DNA of 64,000 bases, from assembly GCA_963556255.1 (NCBI GenBank), contig OY744611.1, positions 39,822,944 to 39,886,943 of the forward strand, in the 5' to 3' direction. Of the stretch, positions 11,126 to 24,990 are shown piece after piece. The notes beneath the pieces were generated by a model, which had not been told where the DNA came from, did not search any database, and saw only the letters and a program-made list of their open reading frames with translations. How positions within the stretch are numbered: position 1 is the first letter of the stretch; each line of letters opens with the position of its first letter. The DNA is from Allolobophora icterica (taxonomy: Eukaryota; Annelida; Clitellata; Crassiclitellata; Lumbricidae). Made by a program: the position numbers and the translations under genes.

Positions 11126-12180
11126 CAGTGACAGGGAGCCATTCAGCCAGGAATCATCATTTCTGTGAACTATTCATTGGGAACTGAGGACATGACCGTC
11201 AACTCTCTGTGGTCCATCCAAACGCATTTGCCTTCATCAAAGATGTTAGAACCGTTCTATCGACTGGGTCCCCAAGAAACCTTTTCACAAATACATTGTT
11301 ATCAGTGACAGGCGAGAAGCTCTCCAAGGTGGTGCTATATAAATAAGTTTACTCGTGTTATGATAGCACGGGACTCCGCCACTGCCTGTACTCTAGTAGT
11401 GCCAGTCCCAAGCCGGGATAAAGGAGGGCGACGCTAATTGTCTTTGTTATCACAGAACGTCGTTCAGCACCAGCTTACCATGATGGCTCCTAATTGTTGA
11501 GAAGTATGTCTTGGTACCTTTTCTCTAGCAGAGTTATTCCATTCAGCAATAATATTATAGTGGACCTGGTCCCGTTAAACATTTAGGTTTCTGGGGCGAA
11601 AACAGTTGAATCGATTTCTAAAGTCAAGAATTGGTTCGACACGACATTTCTTATAGTAAGGCTTTTGGGAGGTACTGTGCCGCCAGGCCGTCATATCCCA
11701 CAGTCCGCTACCTCAGTGTTGAGGGGTAAGATTGTGGAATCCAGGCTTAGTGTCGTGGATTACACGGAGAAGCGCTGGAGTATGGATTCCGCCCAAGCCT
11801 TCCCAAGCCGAAAGACGCAGCACACGAGCGCCAACGTATAGAGAGATTAAGTAGTTAGCCATTCGCAACAACGGGATTCTCTTTCTTGAGCTACTGCAGG
11901 CCAAGGGAGCAGAATCGTCTGATAGATGACCATTTTCTGGTACGTTTTTTGTGGGTTCAGTGAGGTGCCTGTGACTTACGTTTCTAGGTAACGTTTCCTC
12001 TGGTAATTATCATAGGATCTTTGCAATTCTTTTCACATAACTCATTTTAATAAATATTGTTAAAATTTTAAAAGTTGTTCCTCGGTCTTTAGAGTTACCC
12101 TCTCATTTTAGCTTAAGAACCAGGCCAGTCGCGCAGCCGATAGAGCCCCGTGTCACAGGAAAATGTTTACCCTACTCTGT
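11126..12180. other. Non-genic stretch with a dispersed repeat fragment
   Basis: Positions 11369-11430 (GTGCCAGTCCCAAGCC, GGATAAAGGAGG) recur at 61138-61200. This is probably a LINE-derived segment. Otherwise I see no gene, RNA or element. Confidence 0.6.
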
Positions 12181-12189
12181 ATTATTTCA

Positions 12190-12700
12190 ATTGTAATTTT
12201 AATCATAAATTTATATAGCGCTACTTAGAGAAAATTAATCAGGGCGCTCGGTATGCTAATCAAAGTGTTGTTGAAGTTCCTAAATAAGAAAAGTTCATCA
12301 ATAAGCAAAACACTGCTCAAAATATGGAAAGGTTAACAATGCTGGAAAGATTAACAGTGGCAGGCTCCCATGCCACTTGATTCACATCTAGAGGAGTAGT
12401 AGCCGCCAAGTTCCAGAGTTCGGCAAGAAGAAGAGCAGTCCCTTAAGCAAGCCTGGGCATGAAGTGTTAGTGACTTCATTTTCTTAGCCTCGGCATGTGA
12501 AGGCTGTGGCCAGCGCACTCCCTTGTCATCTCAGCTTCCAACCGACAGTGTACGGTTAGTGTACTCATTACAGCTGAGTTGGTTAGGGGGCGCAAGTTGA
12601 ACAGAAACCTCGAGACAAATTTCTGCCCTGGCGGGGTTTCGAACTCCCGACATCTCGGTTGACAGTCTAGCATGCTAACCACTACATTATCGTGCACCTC
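12190..12700 (-). mobile_element. tRNA-headed SINE (family A, fullest copy)
   Basis: On the minus strand it starts near 12700 with an RNA polymerase III A-box-like GTAGTGGTTAGCATGC, and about 35 bp later a B box, AGTTCGAAACCCC. A body with GCCGAGGCTAAGAAAATG follows. It ends near 12215 in TAGCGCTATATAAATTTAT, essentially the LINE terminus at 710-740. A shared tail is what lets a LINE mobilise a SINE. Related copies: 20940-21065, 29041-29275 and 57703-57880. Confidence 0.7.
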
Positions 12701-13058
12701 TGGATGTGCATACAGGTATGTGTAGATATGTGTTTGAATGTGCTTCTGTGTATAAAGACAAAACGTATTTTAGAAATGCATAGATGTAATTAAATAATCA
12801 TGGGTAACAATTCTCCATTGTCTTAAGTCGCGGGGTCTTGAAGAGGATTAGGACAACGACGGGGAGACTCATCTCATTCATCCGTTAACCAATTAGTTAA
12901 TTGTCGGAGATTAGTGCGAGTCGAAATGCTATTAAATGGCAATTGCTGCGTCCTCCCAATCACTTAGAGTCCTAGACTTCCTCGAAAGGGAACAATGTCT
13001 ATCAACGGCTGACTACAGTCTCGTGAAAACTTCCTTTCTACAACCGTAATGGTTAACT

Positions 13059-13062
<4 letters not shown>
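12701..13062. other. Non-genic stretch
   Basis: No frame, repeat or RNA that I can support. Confidence 0.6.
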
Positions 13063-13121
<59 letters not shown>

Positions 13122-13451
13122 CTTGTCACCTTGTGCTGTCAACTCCTGGAGCTCTAGCGATCGCCATGACACACATTCTCCATTGCTTCTTCATGACGAT
13201 TTTCTTGGCATGTTAACAGGGGTGGTTTGCCATTGCCTTCCCCTGGTTTTGCCTGCCGTGCCCGTTCGTTCCCCTTCCCATGGAAGGGTATTAACGGTCC
13301 GCACCACGTGAAGGTGGGCACGGAGGACTTTGGTTCATCAGCCCAGGTCGGATCCGAGTCTACGCTCTTAAGAGACGTCGGTCAGGTCGCCTCCCTGCTT
13401 TACTCTGAAACAGAGTGACCGATGAACCTTTGCGGACCAAAGGTTCATCAG

Positions 13452-13515
<64 letters not shown>
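13063..13515. repeat. 330-bp island bracketed by two long (AT)n arrays
   Basis: (AT)n at 13063-13118 and again at 13453-13515 enclose a GC-richer island (13119-13452) containing GGTTTGCCATTGCCTTCCC and a GGTTCATCA direct repeat near 13332 and 13444. The arrangement suggests an element that inserted into an AT array. I do not recognise the island. Confidence 0.6.
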
Positions 13516-13517
<2 letters not shown>

Positions 13518-16205
13518 AAAGCGTTACACTAAATCTAAGCGCATGGCACCAGCTTATTCGTGCGCGCTGAGTCGTGTCAGAAGGGTTGTCTAGAGGTATC
13601 TGGTGCAGTTGCGAGTCCGGTTGGCAGAGAGGACAGAGAGAGGAGGCAGAGGAGCTAGTTTCCTTTAGGACGAGAAAGCATCGAAGGCGTAGGGTGGCAC
13701 CAGTGAAGCAGTAACTGCCTCAGTAACCAGAGTTTAATCAAATCCGATGTAATCCAGTCTAATCTAATCTTATCTAATCAATTGATTTGTTATCGTAATG
13801 CAGAAGACCTCAATTCTTCTTGAAATGGCTCAATATAAATTTTCTACTACAATTACGTTTACAATCAATCAATCGTCGCTCCAAAATTCGTGTGATTCAT
13901 TGATGTAATCATCGTTTCTACAACCAGACACTTAGGGAGGCAGAATTTTATGTGGCTCAGATACACAACTGTCTATATGAAGAGAAATACTAAGACTGTG
14001 ACTAGTGTACCATAAGCGCAACTGTGACTGCGGTAAAGCAATGAAGATTATTCAACAGATCAACCACTGCAGACGAGAAAGTTAAGATGATCAGTTATGG
14101 TTATCAGACAAATATGTCATGTTGGGTAAGCCAGTGCTCAAATATCAGACAATATATGTCTGTGGGCCACAATACGAGCAATAGTATATTCGCACGTAAT
14201 CTCGTCCCTCCGATTGAAATTCAATTAGACGAAAAGCAATCTACGACCGCCGACTATGAAATGCGGATTACGTGGTCGCTTCTACCTATATCCATGCATC
14301 CATCGTCACAAACTCCACTTACTTCTGCCTCTTCCACTGTCCTTTCCTCTCTTCGCCATCTTCCACTTTTCCTTTATTTCCTTTCTTGAATCTCTCCCAC
14401 TTTTCCATCCTTAATCACTTAACCCTCCTCCATTCACGTATTTTCCTCCGCTCAGCATCCTTCACTTTCCGTCTTTTCTCTTTTCACCTTCCTCCGGTTT
14501 CCATATTTTCCTCCATTACCCATCTTTTCATCTCTTCAATCTCCTACGTTTTCCATGTCTTCCTCTCTTCACACTCTTGGTTTTTTCCATATAAGCCTCT
14601 CTTCATCCTCCTCCACTTCCTTCCCTCCCATCGTCCTCCTTCCTCTCTTTCTCCTTTCCACTGTTCACTTTTCTCCTTTTCCTTTTCCTCTTTTCTCCTC
14701 TTCATCTGAATCGCTTTCCCGCTACTATAGTATTCCATGATTCCTGATCCAGTATTCAATTCCCGTAGATCACCTCAATGGCACGAATTCATTTGCAGGC
14801 AGTTGCCTCTTTATAATTCCACGAAGACCCAGCTGACCCCTCAGTCCTGGTAAATGGACTGAACTGACTTACTGGTCGAGTGGTAAACCATCCACGGCTC
14901 TTCGCGAAGTTTCAATTCCTGGTGCTTTATATAATGCTATGTCGGCTGAGGTTTTAAACCGTGCTTGCCTCTGAAGGATTACTACTAATTAGCTCACGAA
15001 TCTAACCACAGCACTTTTATAGCGCCGTTTTCTAATACAATGTAATTCAATACGATACAATACAATACAATCAATACAGTGCAATAAATGCAATGCAGTC
15101 TAGTCCAGTTCAGTACAGCTTTGATAGTAAAACTGCTGTTAGATAAATACGTATCTCGATACAAAACGTCTTATAAAACCTCTTATGACCGCTATAGGTT
15201 CCGGATAAATGGAGCAGTTTACCTGGCAGTTATGTTCGACATACTTTTCGCAACACGCTATTCCTTCCAAAGTAATATAAATAATGTAAAGTAGTGTAGA
15301 ATAATGCAAAGCAATGTAGAGTAATGTAAAGAAATGTAAAGTAATGTTAAGCAATATAAAGTCATGGGCTTAAAATCTAGGAGGCGTATATCTCCACTGA
15401 TTCATAGGCATTCATGTGAATCCTTTTCCCAAGTTTGGCTTCATTCGGATCGAGCCGCAGAGACTCGACAATGGAATAGAATAACAGAAGATGGTTCGTT
15501 TGATTAAAACAGACTTTCATCAATACTAATAAATCGCCTGGCATCGACCTGCTCCCAATAACATACCCCAGTTTACCTGTCCAATATGGACTCACCCAAT
15601 ACTCACAGATATCGACCTAAACCGACAGTATGTTTATAACTTTTTCGACTACAATCAGTCACGTTTTACCTTTCCATCGATTTTCCCCGCAGAGATTCTT
15701 ATTGGCCGGCGTCCTAACACACAAGGCACAAATCGATGGGACGCCGATAAGTCAACCATTGAACGCGGCGATTAAACAGTGGAACATCGATTAGCAGTTC
15801 AGTTCGATCCCCACATTTCATTCACCTGTCAATCATCCATTCGGCCGCGGATCGTCTCTTTGCATGCTCGAACAACTGAACCGTGACAGCGGACGCGCTC
15901 CAGATATACTCGAAAGGTTTTCTAATTACTGTCTGCTAATTTGTTGTTGATTGGTGGCTGTCGTCTCATTCAAGACCGAAATCAATTCTTTTTAATGGTC
16001 GTTGTATTGTCGCGATTGTCCCCCGTTGATGTGCAGTTTTCATGACTTGGCTCCAGATAGTTCTGTGTTGCCATCATAGTCCTATGATTTACGGACGAGT
16101 CTGAAAATTCACCTGGCGTCTGGGCCAGCTCGACTTTGCTCTTTCAAGACTGACCAATATATTGCGAGCCTTTTGATGAGCGTTGATTGCCTTCGTCAAT
16201 CCATG
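13516..16205. other. Non-genic stretch with C/T-rich tract and tRNA-like fragment
   Basis: 14300-14720 is a pyrimidine-rich tract (TCTTC, CCTCC). 14876-14930 has an A-box-like GGTCGAGTGGTAAACC and a weak B-box-like TTTCAATTCC. 15010-15030 carries a TTTATAGCGCC LINE-tail motif. 15045-15110 and 15285-15360 are AATAC and AATGTAAAG simple repeats that look like precursors of the 40-bp satellite. No gene recognised. Confidence 0.6.
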
Positions 16206-16209
16206 CGAC

Positions 16210-17735
16210 ATAACACAATACGGTGCAATAAATTACAACACAATGGAATGCAATATGACGCAATACACTGTGATACAACACAATGCAACATGGCACAATA
16301 CGATACGCTGTGATACAACACAATGCAACATGGCACAATACGATACGCTGTGGTACAACACAATGCAACATGGCACAATACGATACGCTGTGGTACAACA
16401 CAATGCAACATGGCACAATACGATACGCTGTGGTACAACACAATGCAACATGGCACAATACGATACGCTGTGGTACAACACAATGCAACATGGCACAATA
16501 CGATACGCTGTGATACAACACAATGCAACATGACACAATACGATACGCTGTGGTACAACACAATGCAACATGACACAATACGATACGATGTGGTACAACA
16601 CAATGCAACATGACATAATAGGATACGCTGTGATACAACACAATGCAACATGGCACAATACGATACGCTGTGATACAACACAATACAACATGGCACAATA
16701 CGATACGCTGTGATACAACACAATGCAACATGGCACAATACGATACGCTGTGGTACAACACAATGCAACATGGCACAATACGATACGCTGTGGTACAACA
16801 CAATGCAACATGACATAATAGGATACGCTGTGATACAACACAATGCAACATGGCACAATACGATACGCTGTGGTACAACACAATGCAACATGGCACAATA
16901 CGATACGATGTGGTACAACACAATGCAACATGACATAATAGGATACGCTGTGATACAACACAATGCAACATGACATAATAGGATACGCTGTGATACAACA
17001 CAATGCAACATGGCACAATACGATACGCTGTGGTACAACACAATGCAACATGGCACAATACGATACGCTGTGGTACAACACAATGCAACATGGCACAATA
17101 CGATACGCTGTGGTACAACACAATGCAACATGACATAATAGGATACGCTGTGATACAACACAATGCAACATGGCACAATACGATACGCTGTGGTACAACA
17201 CAATGCAACATGGCACAATACGATACGATGTGGTACAACACAATGCAACATGACATAATAGGATACGCTGTGATACAACACAATGCAACATGACATAATA
17301 CGATACGCTGTGATACAACACAATGCAACATGGCACAATACGATACGCTGTGATACAACACAATACAACATGGCACAATACGATACGCTGTGATACAACA
17401 CAATACAACATGGCACAATACGATACGCTGTGGTACAACACAATGCAACATGACATAATAGGATACGCTGTGATACAACACAATGCAACATGGCACAATA
17501 CGATACGCTGTGGTACAACACAATGCAACATGACATAATAGAATACGCTGTGATACAACACAATGCAACATGACATAATAGGATACGCTGTGGTACAACA
17601 CAATAAAAGCAGGACAATGCAATGCAACATGGCACAATACGATACACTGTGATAAACACAATGAAAGCAACACAATGCAACATGGAGGCGCAATACGATA
17701 CACTGGTATACAACACAATGTAATTCATTACAATC
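16210..17735. repeat. 40-bp satellite array, about 37 units
   Basis: Unit of exactly 40 bp containing CAATGCAACATGGCACAATA and CGATACGCTGTGGTACAACA. Variants (GGCAC vs GACAT; TGATAC vs TGGTAC; ACGATG vs ACGCTG) mark individual units. A block of eight units (320 bp) at 16801 is repeated at 17121 with one difference, so there is higher-order structure. Edge units at both ends are degenerate. Confidence 0.95.
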
Positions 17736-17741
17736 TGATAA

Positions 17742-17913
17742 TGGGCTCCCTGTAGCGCTTCGCTTGGTCCCAAGCACCCATTCCGCCACATTTTATTCAA
17801 ATCTCAAGACTGTGCTCTTCAGCCGGGGTTGGGTCGGGAGTGCTTCTGAGTAGATAGCCTTGAAGAGGCGCTATATAAATTCTCCATATGAATGAATGAA
17901 TGAATGAATGACA
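17742..17913 (+). mobile_element. 5'-truncated LINE copy
   Basis: From TGGGCTCCCTGTAGCGCTTC to the (GAAT)n tail this appears identical to 598-755, so it is a heavily truncated insertion of the same LINE. It landed at the edge of the 40-bp satellite: satellite-like AATGCAAT sequence resumes after 17913. Confidence 0.9.
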
Positions 17914-18480
17914 CGATATCGTACAATGCAATGGAAAATAATACAATGCAATTCAAGACAAAACAATAGAGCACAAAGCAACACAGCACAATAGAAGATT
18001 ATTGACATTTGACTTGTATTTCGAAGCAATGTATAAAGGAAGTCGGTGCTTAAACACGAGCCACGACTTCTTCGCTATTTCGTTGAGATTGTTCGAGGAT
18101 TTTCAATACATTACATCTGACCGATCTATATCGCATTCGTCACATTACATTACACTCAAAGCATCCCCTAGAGCGATGAGCTGCCGGCTTTCAGCTGCAG
18201 CAACTCACCATCTGATCGGATCCCAACTCTAATCGTTGACAAGGCAATCTGATTACGCAGAATCGATTTCTCTAACCTTTGCTTCCGAAGACGATGGTAC
18301 GGATCTGGCAGCAAACCATTCGAGATTGCTTACTACTCCTCTCGCAAGGAATAGGCGGCGGTTCTAGCAGTTCTCGAACCTACCCTGACTCATTCTAGGG
18401 TTTTATCTGGCATCTTTTTTATTTAGCACAAAAGAATAGAATGGTCGGACGTACGGACCGATGGAACGATGGTGAGATAG
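17914..18480. other. Non-genic stretch
   Basis: Short AATGCAAT-type simple repeats to about 17995, then unique-looking DNA. No gene seen. Confidence 0.55.
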
Positions 18481-18905
<425 letters not shown>

Positions 18906-19400
18906 TTGATGCATAGGATGCCTGCACGCATGCGTTCATCGTTGCAGCCATCATCGTTGTTGTTGCTGCCATAGTTACCAATTCACCGGTGTTTATGAAA
19001 AGGTAGATGTGCGTGTTGCCCTTAATTAATCAGCGTAGACAGGTGAATGGACAGGTCGGCTGAGAGCTCTTCGAATGTCCTTCAGAGCGCTGCGCTTCAA
19101 GAATGCCAAATGAGCGCCTCCTCACTCACCAATGAACACCTCGTCAATTAAGTTCTAACCGTAACCAAACTGAACCATTTGTACAATAACCCACTAGATT
19201 CTCCCGCCTGCAGCGTCTGCGCGCTAGTTCTGCTAAATGTCCCTTTTTCTGATATGTCATATCTCCATATCTCATATCTAATATCAATCCATTTCTATAA
19301 TTCTTCGGTTCTAATAGTTCTAATAACTAATATAAATCCGTATCTAATAGTTCGGCAAAATCTATTTTATGTCATGCCACCATATCTACCTATTCCACTC
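18906..19400. other. Non-genic stretch
   Basis: No supported gene or element. Confidence 0.55.
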
Positions 19401-19461
19401 TTCCTGCTCTCTCTCTCTCTCTGTCTCTCTCTCTCTGTCTCTCTCTCTCTGTCTCTCTCTG

Positions 19462-19495
<34 letters not shown>

Positions 19496-19574
19496 GCTCT
19501 CTCTCGTTCTTGTTCTCTCTGTCCCTCTGTCTCTGTCTCTCTGTCTCTGTCTCTGTCTCTGTCTCTGTCTCCTC

Positions 19575-19637
<63 letters not shown>

Positions 19638-19640
19638 GTC
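19401..19640. repeat. (CT)n and (TCTG)n microsatellite
   Basis: CT-rich runs with a pure TCTG stretch at about 19575-19632. Confidence 0.95.
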
Positions 19641-19969
19641 TCTCTCCATCCTTACTCTCAATTTCCGCTTCTTCTCTTCTCCTCCCACTCCCTATCGTCC
19701 TCCCGATCCATTCCCTCCGTTCGATCTTCACTCTGATCCGCTCTCGTCGTTCCATGTCTCTCTTCCTATCCGTATGCCTGCCTCCATATCCCCTCAATCA
19801 GCCGTCACCCTTCTCCTCCTCGTCTTCCTCCTCCTCCCTGTTATCCTATGTTCCAATTATTCCACCCTGATGCAGCCGAGCGAGCAAACCGACCACCGAC
19901 GTCAACTTTCGTCAACGGACTACTACTACAAAACAACAATAACAACATCTATAACTACCACTACTACTA

Positions 19970-20143
<174 letters not shown>

Positions 20144-20317
20144 GAGAGCTGCGTCTCAAGCTCCTCAGTTATCCTTCAAGAGGTTCGCAAGGGCCTGAAG
20201 TCTGTTTATATTTTGACAGCGATTCACTGGTTCGGGTCGGGAACGCCAATGATGAATTATTAATAAATGTTAGTAATGAGTTATTAATAAATGTTAGTAA
20301 TGAGTTATTAATAAATG

Positions 20318-20412
20318 TTATTAATAAATTCATTCATTTATTCATTACGAGGATTTACATAGCGCCTCTTCAAGGTATCTACTCAGGAGCGCTCCCGACC
20401 CAACCCCGACCA
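20318..20412 (-). mobile_element. LINE 3' tail, minus strand
   Basis: Reverse complement of the LINE terminus at 680-755 with some divergence: an ATTCATTTATTC tail, then ACATAGCGCCTCTTCAAGG, then GCTCCCGACCCAACCCCG. The MITE at 20424 sits just beyond it. Confidence 0.8.
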
Positions 20413-20423
20413 ATAGATGTCAT

Positions 20424-20601
20424 CAGGCCCGCATTAAGGGGGCGCTAAGGATGCTGCAGCACCCGGGCTCGCAGTTTTGAGGGGCCCGCATTTTCGGAAG
20501 TACATTTTAATTTTTGTTATAGTACTTGTAATTGGGCCCCGCGCTGATGGCTATGTAGGTAATCACAGCACCCGGCTCGCACTAGCCTTAATGCGGCCCT
20601 G
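20424..20601. mobile_element. hAT-type MITE, 178 bp
   Basis: Terminal inverted repeats CAGGCCCGCATTAAGG and CCTTAATGCGGCCCTG, flanked by GATGTCAT (20416-20423) and GATGTCAG (20602-20609), 7/8 identical. No coding capacity. Confidence 0.85.
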
Positions 20602-20639
20602 GATGTCAGATTACATGATTAAATTACTACTTTGACACG

Positions 20640-20895
20640 ACCATCACTACCACCACCCACCCACCCAGCCAACCAACCAGTCATTCATCCATCCAAACAA
20701 CCAACCAGACGACCAACCAGCCAGCCAACCAACCTACCAACCAATCAGCCAGCCAACCAACCAGCCAGCTAGCCAACTAACCATCCAAAAAACCAGCCAG
20801 TCATTCATCTATCCAAGCAACCAACCAACCACACAACCAAATAAACAATCCAACTGAACTAAACAGAAAACGAAGAAACCTCTAACCAAACCACA
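20640..20895 (-). repeat. CCAACCAACCAG-type complex satellite, inverted relative of 24215-24990
   Basis: CAACCAAC/CAGCCAGC repeats with an embedded non-simple segment (about 20830-20885: AACTGAACTAAACAGAAAAC and neighbours). The reverse complement of that segment occurs at about 24221-24285. Confidence 0.85.
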
Positions 20896-20939
20896 ACGGA
20901 AGAGAAGAGCCGAGCATGACGACAACCTCTGCAGAGGCA

Positions 20940-21065
20940 GCCATATAGGTATTAAGCGTTAGCGATTTCATTTTCGTAGACTCCGTGTGTGTGATGGCCG
21001 ATGTCTATATAGTCCTCCCCCTCTCCCTCTAATCTTCCCATCGACAGTGAATGCATTCATCGACA
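20940..21065 (-). mobile_element. Degenerate family A SINE fragment
   Basis: Matches the body of the SINE at 12461-12560 (TTAGCGATTTCATTTTCGTA, TGTGTGTGATGGCC) with many substitutions. Confidence 0.5.
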
Positions 21066-22299
21066 GCCGAATATATTTACAGCAGAACAGAAACACTGAA
21101 GCAGCATTCTTTCATTTTAATTTTCATTCTATAATTTTATTTTCATTTTATTTTAATTTCTTTCATTTTTTCATTTTATTTTGCTCTTTCATTTCTGCGA
21201 ATAGGCTGGTTCCCGCGACTTCGCTCTTTCGGCGCTGTAGAATTTAGAAATCTCGAGATTACGATGGCGAGGATTTGTACCCATTCAACCTATGTTGGCG
21301 ATTGAGCAAAGTAATGATTAGAAAAAATCTAATCTAGTCTAATCTAATGGCTTCCAAGGCACCGTTATCATAACGTCCAAGAACCAGTCGGTGGTCGTTT
21401 TGTGTCGCAATCAAAATATTCATAAATCATAATCCATCGGAGATGGCAGTCGGTCGACGCCCGATAGATCAGAGACACCGAACGCCAGGCTGGAAAGAAT
21501 GAGTCTCAAGGTTAGTCCTGACTGACACAAAAGACTTGACACAATGAATTGAATCGGGAACGAATTTCCAGCGACCGAAAATGCAAGAGATCTCAACACT
21601 GTTCGGGTGCGGGCAGGGTTTGAATTGTTAAATTTGAACTGGGGGTGGGTAAAAAATTGTCTCATGCCCGGATGTACTGTCCTGACCGGAATTTCTTACG
21701 TACCTAAAACCGGTCTGCATGCTAAATTGTAGTGGGTGTGGGTGTAGGAGATCCTTAGCTGTGTCTAAAAAAATCGAACAATGAAGAATACAAATTGGAA
21801 AACTCGAGTTTTTTCAGAAGATCTCTAGCAAAAAAATGAATTGACAAACACTAAAGCGGTCTGAATGAAAACTGAGAAAAAAAGAAAGCAGTGGGCCTAC
21901 TTTTCATTAATTAAGCAAATATTTGAACCACCGAAAGCTGTGCTGCAGAAGTTTAACTTTTTGGAAGTAACTGGAGGGGTTGAAAAATGAATCGGGGGTT
22001 GAACCCTCCCAAACTCCAACCCCACCCCCAAAAATTCAATCCCTGGGTGCGGGGCACATCGAGAGCCAAAGAAGCTTCAAAATAATTGCACAGGAAGTAT
22101 CGCCCCAGTTAAATAACACACTAACCACTGCATCGTCTGGTGACATGCCCACCTTACATTCGTCCGCACGTTCACTCATTCACTCCCTCACTCACTCACC
22201 TGTTCCTCCAGTCGTCCCTGCCTCCATCTCGGCACTCGTCGCACCGGAAGTAAAATCCCCGAGAACGAACACAAACAAGAAGAGTCGACCAGCGCTTCC
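21066..22299. other. Non-genic stretch
   Basis: T/ATTTT-rich segment at 21115-21195, otherwise unremarkable. No gene or element identified. Confidence 0.55.
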
Positions 22300-22510
22300 C
22301 ATCGCTGACTGGATCTGAACGAAAAAGCGAAAGCGCTGACTTGAAAGCGCTGCTGTGTCAACGCATGCACAGTGCCCACGCTTCTACGGAAGGCGACGGC
22401 GGGAAAATGGCCGCGTCTGCACTGGAACGCGCACTGCCTCCGTTATAGCGCCGAGGTGCCCTGCGCATGCTCCGTGAACCTGCGGCCAGATAATGAAAGA
22501 GACGACAGCA
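22300..22510. promoter_or_regulatory. CpG-rich segment with NRF1-like and YY1-like motifs, possible promoter
   Basis: Locally CpG-dense DNA with CTGCGCATGCTCC (NRF1-like core) near 22459 and AAAATGGCCGC (loosely YY1-like) near 22404. Such combinations mark animal housekeeping promoters, but I see no first exon that can be tied to it, so the call is weak. Confidence 0.25.
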
Positions 22511-22969
22511 CCAGATGGGAAAAGATTCTTACTGCAATGGTTGCAATAGCGGGGGAGGGTGAGATGGAGATAATTTCACTGGCGAACGGCTAAGAGGGGC
22601 ACAGAATTGGGGAACAACACGGAAAATTAGACGCTCTTAAATATATGATTATAAAAATTTTGCTAAGGCTGTTGACATGGGGCTCAGATTTCATGGGTTG
22701 ACCCAACTTCCCAAGCACAGAATACACTGTCTAAGCTGACGTCATTGTATTGTGTTGGACTGGTCCAGTATTTTAAGCAATCTGGACAACGATTTCCTGC
22801 CGGGCAAATCAATCGAAAGACAATAGTGATTCGCATCAGGAATCGAAATCAGAACAAAAGTCCGAGAGCCAAAGGCATCATTTCACTACGCACCGACTTT
22901 AATGCTATGTTGTTCTATCTAAGGAGAGTGTACGAGAAAAACAAACATGAATGGGCGCTCATACTGAAC

Positions 22970-23790
<821 letters not shown>

Positions 23791-24214
23791 GAAATAGTGA
23801 GCAAATGAGAGAAAATAAGAGAGAATCAGATGGACAAAGCAATTGGACAGACAGTAACAGAATAGAGAGAGAGATGCAAGGGAACACAGGGACAGAGGCA
23901 GAACAACTGGACAGTCGCACAGCTGACGCAACTCATTCCGTTGTCATCCCTCAGCGAGGGTGCTTTCAATCAGTTGCTCCGGTTGAGATCTGTTGCAAGG
24001 CTGTTTACTCCGAGCAAACAGAATCTGGAGCTTGTGGAGAGTTACGTCACTTATTAACTGCCTCAGAATTCTAGTAAATGTTTTCATTCTTCTAACAGTT
24101 GATTGGTTTCGTGCATCATTGATTGGTCGAACAATTCGCAGATTTTTTCGTAGATTAATGTATAGTTATTGATAGTTGATTGAGTGACTAAATGATTGAT
24201 TGGTTGTTTGGTTT
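23791..24214. other. Non-genic stretch
   Basis: Short GA-rich edge, then unique-looking sequence without a supported frame. Confidence 0.55.
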
Positions 24215-24990
24215 ATTGGTTTGGTTAGAGGGTTCTTCGTTTTCTGTTTAGTTCAGTTGGATTGTTTATTTGGTTGTGTGGTTGGTTGATTGGTTGGATG
24301 TTTGGCTGGATGGATTGGTGAATGACTGGCTGGGTGGTTGGCTGGGTGGTTGGTTGGTCGTCTGGTTGGTTGTTCGGATAGATGAATGACTGGATGGTTG
24401 GTTGGCTGGGTGGTTGGTTGGTTGGTCGTCTGGTTGGTTGTTCGGATAGATGAATGACTGGATGGTTGGTTGGCTGGGTGGTTGGTTGGTCGTCTGGTTG
24501 GTTGTTCGGATAGATGAATGACTGGATGGTTGGTTGGCTGGGTGGTTGGTTGGTCGTCTGGTTGGTTGTTCGGATAGATGAATGACTGGATGGTTGGTTG
24601 GCTGGGTGGTTGGTTGGCTGGTTAATCGGTTGACTGGTTGGTTGGTTGACAGGTTCGTTGGTTGGATGGATGGATGACTGGCTTGTTGGTTGGCAGGCTG
24701 GTTGGCTGGCTGGTTGAGTGGGTGGTTGGTTGGCTGGCAGAATGGTTGGTTGGCTGGCCGGTTGGTCGTCTGGTTGGTTGGTCGTCTGGCTGGTTGGTCG
24801 TCTGGTTGGTTGGTCGTCTGGTTGGTTGGTCGTCTGGTTGGTTGGTCGTCTGGTTGGTTGGTCGTCTGGTTGGTTGGTCGTCTGGTTGGTTAGTTGTTTG
24901 GTTGGTTGGTTATCTGGCTGACCCATTGACTACCTGGCTGACTGATTGTCCGACTGTATGGCTGATTGACTGCTTGCCTGCTTGCTTGCT
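24215..24990 (+). repeat. GGTTGGTT-type satellite with 64-bp higher-order unit
   Basis: GGTTGGTT/GGCTGG simple repeats. Between about 24357 and 24615 a 64-bp unit (GTCGTCTGGTTGGTTGTTCG... TGAATGACTGGATGG...) is repeated four times. From 24760 there is a 16-bp GGTCGTCTGGTTGGTT array. The left edge is the inverted counterpart of 20830-20885. Confidence 0.9.

Noticed and set aside
16144..17800. Three overlapping minus-strand frames of about 520 codons each
   Set aside because: All derive from the 40-bp satellite, whose unit has no minus-strand stop in any frame; no start context, splice signal or domain.
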